DNA from: Bacillota bacterium
Lineage (GTDB): Bacteria; Bacillota_I; Bacilli_A; RFN20; CAG-826
Length of the DNA stretch: 64,000 nucleotides
NCBI GenBank assembly: GCA_023393065.1
Contig: JAEWMX010000015.1
Span: 124,001 to 188,000 of the forward strand
Direction: 5' to 3'
The position numbers were made by a program, and so were the translations under genes. The notes under the pieces are model-generated. The model saw nothing but the letters and a program-made list of their open reading frames with translations. It was not told the DNA's origin and made no database searches. This document shows, piece by piece, positions 35,248-42,155 of this stretch; the first letter of the stretch is position 1, and each line of letters opens with the position of its first letter.

Positions 35248-35373
35248 GCCCATCATATGATGGGCGTGTTTTCGATACTTTGATGCCCATCATACAAGCT
35301 TTGGCACTTTGCTCATCTGAGTAAGTTGCCGGTGGGTCATCGGGCTTGTCCCTCGCCACTCTCTTTATGGATG
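35248..35373 (-). ncRNA. SAM (S-box, SAM-I type) riboswitch with terminator
   Basis: The transcript contains the S-box core in order: AGAGAGTGG, GAGGGAC, AAGCCCGATGA, CCGGCAAC, and AAAGTGCCAAAGC. P1 forms from CATCCATA (35366-35373) with TATGATG (35288-35294), one bulged C. A terminator follows: perfect 18-bp palindrome GCCCATCATATGATGGGC (35248-35265) then TTTTAATTT. Its 5' arm can pair instead with TATGATGGGC (35285-35294) as a 10-bp antiterminator. This predicts SAM bound = off. Confidence 0.9.
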
Positions 35374-35378
35374 ATTTT

Positions 35379-35407
35379 ATTATAAGAACGGGGGGCTTAA
35401 GAATCAA
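35379..35407 (-). promoter_or_regulatory. Promoter of the SAM-riboswitch transcript
   Basis: TTGATT (35402-35407), 17-base spacer, TATAAT (35379-35384). The expected +1 falls at the 5' arm of P1. Confidence 0.8.
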
Positions 35408-35494
35408 GACAAGAAAAAGAAACACGCCCTATCTAGCATCTCAGAATACGGGAAAACAATACTTTTGAACAATCGCCAAAATGAGGATGGAAAA

Positions 35495-35519
35495 CAAAAA
35501 AGCCCGAATTAATCGGACT
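35495..35519 (-). terminator. Terminator of tRNA-Arg
   Basis: AGTCCGA with TCGGGCT (one G-U), followed by T6 on the minus strand. Confidence 0.8.
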
Positions 35520-35531
35520 TCGATGTTTGAG

Positions 35532-35608
35532 TGGCATCCTCTAGGCGATTCGAACGCCTGACCTACGGCTTAGAAGGCCGTTGCTCTATCCAGCTGAGCT
35601 AAGAGGAC
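35532..35608 (-). tRNA. tRNA-Arg (anticodon UCU)
   Basis: 77 nt with encoded CCA. The acceptor stem is GTCCTCT/AGAGGAT, the anticodon stem-loop ACGGC-CTTCTAA-GCCGT (anticodon TCT), and the T arm has GTTCGAATC. Reads AGA and possibly AGG. Confidence 0.95.
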
Positions 35609-35621
35609 ATATCGCTATACT

Positions 35622-35650
35622 AATATAGTATTTTGACATTAACTTATCAA
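35622..35650 (-). promoter_or_regulatory. Promoter of tRNA-Arg
   Basis: TTGATA (35645-35650), 17-base spacer, TATATT (35622-35627), just after the uvrC stop region. Confidence 0.65.
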
Positions 35651-35661
35651 CACAAAAAAGG

Positions 35662-37416
35662 TTATTGATCTAGCCTTTCTTTAACCTTGAAAGCCACCTC
35701 TTTTGGCAGGAGCTGTTCAAGTTCTTCGAGGGTTGCTTTTCTAAGTTCATTTATCGACTCGTAGTTACGGTGTAAAATTTCGATGCGGCGCTTGCCTAGA
35801 CCTTCGATGCCGTCGAGGGTGCTCGACTTAAAAGCTTTGCTCCGCACTTGATGATGGAAACTAATCGCATAGCGATGGACCTCATCTTGCATTCTCATGA
35901 GCAAAAAGAATAACGGCTTATTGGATTGCAAATCGATTTTGTGACCTTCTTTATCCATTAATCCCTCGGTTTGATGTCTTTCGTTTTTATATAACCCAAA
36001 CACGGGAATTTCCATCTCGAGTTTAAATAGCGACTCGTAAGCGGCGCTAATTTGTGGCAAACCACCATCAACTAACACGAGATTAGGCACCTTTAGATTT
36101 TCATCTTTAATCCGTTTATAGCGACGATATATAACTTCTTTCATACTGGCGAAATCATCGCGTTTTTCATCTCCTTCGATATGAAACTTGCGATACATCT
36201 TTTTCGTTGGCTCGCCATTGATAAAGGCGACCATCGCCCCCACCGGTGCCGCCCCTTGAAGATGGGAATTATCGAATAATTCGATATAGGTTGGAGTTTT
36301 GATATTGAGTTCCTTACCGAGTTCCGTGAGTATTTTGAAATTATCGTCAGTCAAACGAGCGGACATAAAGTGTTCGTCGAGGCCTTGACGGGCGTTTACG
36401 CTTGCCATGCCGATGAGATCGTAGAGGGCACCGCGGCTTTTGTAGATGACATCGACATCATAAATATCCTCGATTCGGCTTTTTAGTCCCGAGATATTAG
36501 CCACAATCTCATAAGGCAGCGAATGCGTTTGATAATACTGCAAAATCAAATCGGTGACGAGATCGATATCGTCGCCGAATTGTTCGACGACAAACACCTC
36601 CTTGCCAAGCAAAATGCCTTGGCGAAATGTCAGAAGGGCTAAAGAGAGATAGCCATCACGTGTCACATAGGCGAAAATGTCGCGATCGATATGGTCTTTG
36701 ACTTCCATTCTCTGCCGTTCATTAATGTGATCGATGGCGTCGAGTGTCTTCTTGTAATCACCGGCTTTTTCGTATTCCTGATTGGCACTTGCCGCTTCCA
36801 TCTTTTGGCGAATTTGGCTTCTTACTTCTTCGTTGTTTCCACTCAAAAAACTCTTGATTTGATTATAAATCAAGGTATGTGTCTCCTCATCGATTTTGTT
36901 GATGCAGGGCGCGAGGCACTGACCGAGGTGATAGTAAAGGCAAGGAATGCTCGGAAGCGTCTTGCACTTCTGCAGCGGAAAAATCTTGTTCAACAGACCG
37001 ATAATTTCATAGGCGTGCATCGAGGTCGGATACGGCCCAAAATAAAAATAGTTTTTGTCTTTGTCGTCGCGGGCAATCTTTAAGACCGGACTGTTTTTTC
37101 GTTTCAAGGCGATGTATGGGTAGTGCTTGCTGTCTTTTAGAAGAATATTATAACGCGGGTAGTGCTTTTTTATGAGATTCATCTCGAGGATAAAAGCTTC
37201 TTTTTCGCTCTTGGTGATGATCGTTTCAAAATGATCGACATTAAAAACCATCGCCGCGACTTTTCCGGCTTGTGGCCGAGTAAAATATTGTGTCACGCGC
37301 TTATTTAAATTTTTGGCTTTACCAACATATATAATCTCTCCGTCTCTATCCTTCATCAGATAGACGCCGGGTTTGGTGGGCACCAGCAAAAGAGCTTGTT
37401 TGACTGCGTCGGTCAT
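35662..37416 (-). CDS. uvrC: Excinuclease ABC subunit C
   Basis: Dual-incision nuclease of nucleotide excision repair. 584 residues: N-terminal GIY-YIG domain (PGVYLMKDRDGEIIYVGKAK), UVR motif near residue 200, RNase H-like nuclease (ELFDNSHLQG, LVDGGLPQ) and C-terminal helix-hairpin-helix (LDGIEGLGKRR). Overlaps mutS2 by 4 bases (ATGA). Confidence 0.97.
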   Translation of the reverse strand: MTDAVKQALLLVPTKPGVYLMKDRDGEIIYVGKAKNLNKRVTQYFTRPQAGKVAAMVFNVDHFETIITKSEKEAFILEMNLIKKHYPRYNILLKDSKHYPYIALKRKNSPVLKIARDDKDKNYFYFGPYPTSMHAYEIIGLLNKIFPLQKCKTLPSIPCLYYHLGQCLAPCINKIDEETHTLIYNQIKSFLSGNNEEVRSQIRQKMEAASANQEYEKAGDYKKTLDAIDHINERQRMEVKDHIDRDIFAYVTRDGYLSLALLTFRQGILLGKEVFVVEQFGDDIDLVTDLILQYYQTHSLPYEIVANISGLKSRIEDIYDVDVIYKSRGALYDLIGMASVNARQGLDEHFMSARLTDDNFKILTELGKELNIKTPTYIELFDNSHLQGAAPVGAMVAFINGEPTKKMYRKFHIEGDEKRDDFASMKEVIYRRYKRIKDENLKVPNLVLVDGGLPQISAAYESLFKLEMEIPVFGLYKNERHQTEGLMDKEGHKIDLQSNKPLFFLLMRMQDEVHRYAISFHHQVRSKAFKSSTLDGIEGLGKRRIEILHRNYESINELRKATLEELEQLLPKEVAFKVKERLDQ

Positions 37417-39719
37417 TTCATGATCACCACTGTCGCTCCGCCGCCGCCTTCATGCTGATCGCCGGGGCGAAAACTCTTGATAAAATCGCACTTGCCTAAA
37501 TATTCATGAATAGCCCGTTTGAGGGCGCCGGTGCCAAAGCCGTGAATGATGCGGACTTGGGCGAAACGTTTTAATCGTACGCCATCTAAATAGCGGGCGA
37601 CTTCTTCAAGAGCCTCATCGACATGTAAGCCGATGACGTTTAACTCGAGTTTTACCTCGGTGACGATCTTTGGAGCGACATATGATTGTTCGACGTTATC
37701 TCGAGGAGGGGGATTGATAGGATGAACCTTGTCGATAGACGAAGTGATCTTGAGCCCGTCAGAAGAGATGATAAAGAGGCGGTTGCCAGTCATTTTCTCG
37801 ACCTTACCGGTGATGCCGAGATCAGAAATTGCCACATAGCTTCCGACTTCCACTTTGCCATCGTGATTAATGTCGACCTCGGTTTCTTCTTCCTTTAGCT
37901 TTTTGATGCGACTTTTGGCCTCGATGACTTCATGCATCTTGATGTCGGGGTTTCTGAGCAGGGCGAATATCTCATCGATTTCTTGTTCGGCTTTGCTTAA
38001 AACCTCCTGCTTGGCCTCTTCGACATCCTCGAGTAAATTCATTCGTTGGTTTTCTATTTTTTGCTCGCGTTCACGAAGTATTTTTTCGACATTTTGAAGC
38101 CGCTTGTTTTCGCTTTCGAGAACTCGTTCTTTCGTCTCGTTTTCGGAAATGAGTTTTTGGAGGTTTACTAAAGCGCTGATGCTCTGGTCGTGACCTTGTG
38201 ATTTCAAGATATTGTGCGCCTTGTCGATAATCGCTTTTGCCAAGTTATATCGCTCAGCCATCTCGAGGCCATAACTGCGACCGGGGACGCCTTGTTTAAG
38301 GACATATGTCGGCGTCATTTTTTGCTCGTCAAAAAGGACTGAAGCATTGGTCACTCCTTCTCTATTTAAAGCGTAATCTTTCAGTCCGTCGTAATGCGAC
38401 GAGCAAAAGACAAAAGCTCCGACATTTAAAAGATAGTCAAGATACGAGATGGCTAGCGCCTCACCTTCCAAAGGCGAGGTGCCGGTGCCGATTTCGTCGA
38501 GCAAAATGAGGTCGCTTGTGTCCACGAGCTCGGCGATTTCGGCGAGATTTTTAATATGGCCAGAGAAAGTTGAAAGATTGCTAGCCAGTGATTGATTATC
38601 ACCAATATCAGCGTAAATATGATTAAAATAACTGATTTTTGCAGGAATCACGGTGGGAATCGCTAAACCGCACTGATTCATGAGAACCATTAGCCCGAGT
38701 GTTTTTAAGGCGACGGTTTTGCCACCGGCATTTGGTCCGCTGATGACGATGATGCGCGTTTTTTGATCAAAGAAAAAATCATTGGCAACGACCACCTTGG
38801 GATCGATAAGAGGATGCCTGGCCTGTTTAATGTCGATGCTTTTATCCTTCGTGGATATGGCGATTTTCCCATCGATAGAAATGCCGTAAATCGCCTTGGC
38901 TTGGACGAAATCGAGATAGCCGATAATCTGATTGTTTTCAAGTATTTCATGACCTTGATTTGCAACGAGTATGCTCAGCTCTTTTAGCAGGCGTTGAATC
39001 TCTTCTCGCTCTTCGATTTTTAGGACGTAAATTTGATTGTTTGATTCGACGGCCCATTCCGGCTCGATAAAGGTTGTCATGCCAGTGTCGGAGATGTCGT
39101 GAATGACACCGTTAACTTTGCCTTTTTGAGCGGTTTTTATCGGTAGGACAAAGTGCCCGTTTCGAATTGTCGCCACGGCTTCTGTCATATAGTCTCGCAA
39201 CGATTCGATGGCCGCTTGAAAGCGAAGCGTCATCTTGCGTTCGGTTTCGCTGATTGACTTGCGAATCGAGGCCAAGGTTTTTGATGAACCGCTCAAGATA
39301 CCTAAGTCCGGCCCGACGACGCGATGAATGCTAATTTCGAGTTGTTCGAGGCCTTTAAACTGCCTTATCGTATCGTTGAGTAACGGAAATTTTTCTTCTC
39401 TTTTGCGAATCGATTGAACGATCTTGCCGGTGATGATGATATCGTGGGCGATGGCTTCTAAATCTTCAGCGGTCAGCGTTCCGCCTTTGAAAGCGTATTC
39501 GATTTTGCGACTCAAATCAGACGAACTCATCATCGGCAGGCGACCATAGCGAATATTAAGCACCATCATCTCGTCGAGGATGTCGAGTTCTTTTTGCAAG
39601 TTATCCGCGTGAACAATCTGCAAATTTAAAGATTGCTCGCGGCCTATGTCGCTTTGAGCGAAAGCGGAGATATCTTTGCGAATCTGATTAAATTCCAAAA
39701 CGTCATAAATCGTTGGCAT
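37413..39719 (-). CDS. mutS2: Endonuclease MutS2
   Basis: 768 residues. MutS core and ABC ATPase (SGPNAGGKTVALKTLG; LILLDEIGTGTSPLEG), coiled coil, KOW-like segment (VEVGSYVAISDLG) and C-terminal Smr nuclease domain (LNVIGLHVDEALEEV ... IIHGFGTGALKRAI). The family acts on recombination intermediates and collided ribosomes. No Shine-Dalgarno; an extended -10 lies 6 bases from the ATG, implying a leaderless mutS2-uvrC message. Confidence 0.96.
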   Translation of the reverse strand: MPTIYDVLEFNQIRKDISAFAQSDIGREQSLNLQIVHADNLQKELDILDEMMVLNIRYGRLPMMSSSDLSRKIEYAFKGGTLTAEDLEAIAHDIIITGKIVQSIRKREEKFPLLNDTIRQFKGLEQLEISIHRVVGPDLGILSGSSKTLASIRKSISETERKMTLRFQAAIESLRDYMTEAVATIRNGHFVLPIKTAQKGKVNGVIHDISDTGMTTFIEPEWAVESNNQIYVLKIEEREEIQRLLKELSILVANQGHEILENNQIIGYLDFVQAKAIYGISIDGKIAISTKDKSIDIKQARHPLIDPKVVVANDFFFDQKTRIIVISGPNAGGKTVALKTLGLMVLMNQCGLAIPTVIPAKISYFNHIYADIGDNQSLASNLSTFSGHIKNLAEIAELVDTSDLILLDEIGTGTSPLEGEALAISYLDYLLNVGAFVFCSSHYDGLKDYALNREGVTNASVLFDEQKMTPTYVLKQGVPGRSYGLEMAERYNLAKAIIDKAHNILKSQGHDQSISALVNLQKLISENETKERVLESENKRLQNVEKILREREQKIENQRMNLLEDVEEAKQEVLSKAEQEIDEIFALLRNPDIKMHEVIEAKSRIKKLKEEETEVDINHDGKVEVGSYVAISDLGITGKVEKMTGNRLFIISSDGLKITSSIDKVHPINPPPRDNVEQSYVAPKIVTEVKLELNVIGLHVDEALEEVARYLDGVRLKRFAQVRIIHGFGTGALKRAIHEYLGKCDFIKSFRPGDQHEGGGGATVVIMK

Positions 39720-39725
39720 GAGAAT

Positions 39726-39734
39726 ATCTTACCA
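39726..39734 (-). promoter_or_regulatory. Extended -10 of mutS2-uvrC, leaderless position
   Basis: TGG-TAAGAT (hexamer 39726-39731), with exactly 6 bases before the ATG. It is half of the palindrome ACCATAA-T-TTATGGT in the region shared with rnhC. Confidence 0.6.
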
Positions 39735-39768
39735 TAATTTATGGTCGTTATTGATAGATGGACTTTTA

Positions 39769-39777
39769 TGGTAAAAT
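39769..39777 (+). promoter_or_regulatory. Extended -10 of rnhC
   Basis: TGG-TAAAAT (hexamer 39772-39777), expected leader about 7 bases to the ATG at 39791. The core TTATGGTAA is the same as in the divergent mutS2 promoter. Confidence 0.55.
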
Positions 39778-39790
39778 GATATGGGCATTT

Positions 39791-40720
39791 ATGAGCAACA
39801 ACATCGTCACCATTAAAGCCGATCGAGAACTTCTCAATCAAATCATCGCCTATTATCAAAAATATCAGACCGCAAATGATGGTCAGTATATTTTGTTTCA
39901 GGCCAAGAAAAGTCAAGTGACGATCACCGCTTATCAAAACACTAAGGGTAAAGAAACGAAAGTCACTTTTTGTGGCGAAGGTTTTATTAAAGAAGCAAAA
40001 CGATGGAATAGAGATATCGTTCCGCCAAAAGAAGAAAGCGCGGATGAAGGGCCTCTTGGATGGTTCGAAATCGACGACCAGATCGGCAGCGATGAAGTCG
40101 GGACCGGCGATTTTCTCGGACCTATCTGCGTATGTGCCGCTTTTCTAAAAAAAGAAGATGTCGCTTATTTAAAGCGGGTCGGTGTCGCCGATTCAAAGAA
40201 AGTAAGTGATGAATATATCCTGCAAATCGCCCCTTCATTAATCAAAAGATTCTCATATTCGCAAGTTAGTCTCAGCAACGAAAAATATAATGAGTTGGTG
40301 CAAAAAGGTATCAATATCAATGAGATTAAGGCTCGACTCCACAATCGCGTCCTTTTGAATTTGATAAAGAAACACGGTCCGCGCCATGTCTATGTCGATA
40401 AATTTGTTTCTGAGTCGCGCTATTTTACATATGCTTCGCGCGATCATGAAATCGTTCGCAATATCGTTTTTAAGACAAAGGGCGAATCGCGCTATCCCTC
40501 AGTCGCTTTAGCTAGCATCATCGCGCGCTATTCTTTTTTAAAGAAAATGGAAGCAATCGGGAACAGGTACAAAAGAGTAATCCCCTTTGGCGCCTCATCA
40601 AAAGTCGATGCCTTTGCCATCTCTTTTATCAAGGAGTACGGGGTGGCCGAACTAAATAAAATCGCCAAGGTTAATTTTGAAAATTACAAGCGCGTGACAG
40701 GAGAGTCAAACAACACATGA
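39791..40720 (+). CDS. rnhC: Ribonuclease HIII
   Basis: Removes RNA from RNA-DNA hybrids. 309 residues from ATG 39791; starts at 39758 and 39776 precede or overlap the -10 and are rejected. N-terminal TBP-like substrate-binding domain, then the RNase HII/HIII catalytic motif IGSDEVGTGDFLGP and VYVDKF. Its stop overlaps the start of the next lipoprotein gene (ATGA). Confidence 0.94.
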   Translation: MSNNIVTIKADRELLNQIIAYYQKYQTANDGQYILFQAKKSQVTITAYQNTKGKETKVTFCGEGFIKEAKRWNRDIVPPKEESADEGPLGWFEIDDQIGSDEVGTGDFLGPICVCAAFLKKEDVAYLKRVGVADSKKVSDEYILQIAPSLIKRFSYSQVSLSNEKYNELVQKGININEIKARLHNRVLLNLIKKHGPRHVYVDKFVSESRYFTYASRDHEIVRNIVFKTKGESRYPSVALASIIARYSFLKKMEAIGNRYKRVIPFGASSKVDAFAISFIKEYGVAELNKIAKVNFENYKRVTGESNNT

Positions 40721-42048
40721 AAAAAATATTATCTTTCGCGCTCCTTGCCGTAATCTTATTGGTTTCGTGCGAGCCAGCGACCGATACCTCGTCGGAAACA
40801 TCAACGATTATAGTTAACAGCGAGGATGTCATCGACGGAACTTATGAGCAAAGAATCAGCAACATGGCTGATACTGGCATCACCATCGATGAACTCGATA
40901 GGACGGATAGAGAAACAGCGGCTTATGACGTGTCTGCCCCTCTTGGAAGCGTAAGTCATCCCATCACTAACACGTCGTCAGAATATTTAGAAATACTCAC
41001 TTTTGAGCAGCCAGCCCAATATGGTGACGCCTACTTATTTCGAGCCGGAGATGCGACGATTGCCATGGATTTTGGCCATCCATCCAGTTATGTGTATAGC
41101 GATTCGACGCGTTATTATAATTACTTGAAGAGCACATACGAGAAATATATCGATGATGGTCATCTCGACTTGTTAATTCTCACGCATCCGCACGGCGACC
41201 ATTACGGCGGTTATTCGGCTTTAAAAGAAGCCATTGATTCAGTCGGCATGATCGTCGATTACGGCTATTATAGCGGCGGAGGAGAAAACTACCGCCACTC
41301 TATTCGCGATTACTATGTAAGTCAAGGAAGCGAATATCATCGGATATACGATAATGTTCACGAAATAAACGGCGGACAAAAAAGAACCTATTTAACACCC
41401 GAATTATTCATCGATTGGTTAGATACTGGGTATTACACCGAAGTTTATAATGACGGACCGATGGTCGATGACATCAATGTCACATCTTTGGCGGGAATTC
41501 TTGCCTATCGCAACTTTACCTTCTTTTTTTCAGGCGACCTTCAAGATAACCCTAGCGGATATGGCGGCACCGGCGGAATTGGCGAAACGAATTTAGTAAG
41601 CCTCAATAGCGCTAATGGCGAAGTGTTTCATGAGGTGACGATGATGAAAGCCGCTCACCACGCCTCATCTAAGGCGAATAACGATATTCTCCTAAATGTC
41701 TTAGAACCGAAATTAGTGACGATTTCGGCTGGTGCCCCATCGCCAGAGACGACATCTAACGGCAAGACGGGAGTATGCGCCGGTCACCCTCACATTCAAG
41801 CTCTTTTGCGATTCTTAACGAAAGGAGCTAAGCGAGTCGCTCCCCTCGTATATTTAAACTTCATCAATGGCACAACTTCGTTTGTGACCGACGGTTTAGG
41901 TAAAATCTACATGAAAGGCTCGCCCCTAAAAATGTCTTATTATGGTACCTCGCAAGATGATGTCATCAGTCAAAGCTATGGATCGATCACCGATATATTC
42001 CACGACATTCGCAACTCGGAATGGGGAAGAGTGTGCCACAGCCTTTAA
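40717..42048 (+). CDS. Lipoprotein with ComEC-type metallo-beta-lactamase domain
   Basis: 443 residues. Lipobox LVSC, short Thr/Ser/Asp linker, about 80 residues of unknown fold, then a metallo-beta-lactamase domain: THPHGDHYGG, FFFSGDLQDN, KAAHHASSKAN and AGHPHIQALLRFL. These closely follow the C-terminal domain of the DNA-uptake channel ComEC, here without any channel and predicted to be outside the membrane. A nuclease or phosphodiesterase role is likely but inferred. Ribosome site AGGAG inside the end of rnhC; translationally coupled. Confidence 0.85.
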   Translation: MKKILSFALLAVILLVSCEPATDTSSETSTIIVNSEDVIDGTYEQRISNMADTGITIDELDRTDRETAAYDVSAPLGSVSHPITNTSSEYLEILTFEQPAQYGDAYLFRAGDATIAMDFGHPSSYVYSDSTRYYNYLKSTYEKYIDDGHLDLLILTHPHGDHYGGYSALKEAIDSVGMIVDYGYYSGGGENYRHSIRDYYVSQGSEYHRIYDNVHEINGGQKRTYLTPELFIDWLDTGYYTEVYNDGPMVDDINVTSLAGILAYRNFTFFFSGDLQDNPSGYGGTGGIGETNLVSLNSANGEVFHEVTMMKAAHHASSKANNDILLNVLEPKLVTISAGAPSPETTSNGKTGVCAGHPHIQALLRFLTKGAKRVAPLVYLNFINGTTSFVTDGLGKIYMKGSPLKMSYYGTSQDDVISQSYGSITDIFHDIRNSEWGRVCHSL

Positions 42049-42058
42049 GCGCCCACAT

Positions 42059-42092
42059 GTTTGTTAACAAACGGAACCTTCAATGCTATAAT
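42059..42092 (+). promoter_or_regulatory. Promoter of the ABC operon with an overlapping palindrome
   Basis: TTAACA (42064-42069), 17-base spacer, extended TGC-TATAAT (hexamer 42087-42092). The perfect 14-bp palindrome GTTTGTTAACAAAC (42059-42072) covers the -35, a classical repressor position. Confidence 0.75.
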
Positions 42093-42155
42093 GCTACCGA
42101 GTTAGCCGTCTGATATGCGTTAGAAGAAAGGTTAACTATCTCAGGAATAAAAAAA

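Noticed and set aside
35192..35425. Open reading frames on both strands over 35142-35425
   Set aside because: They overlap the SAM riboswitch, its promoter and terminator, and have no ribosome site or recognisable protein.
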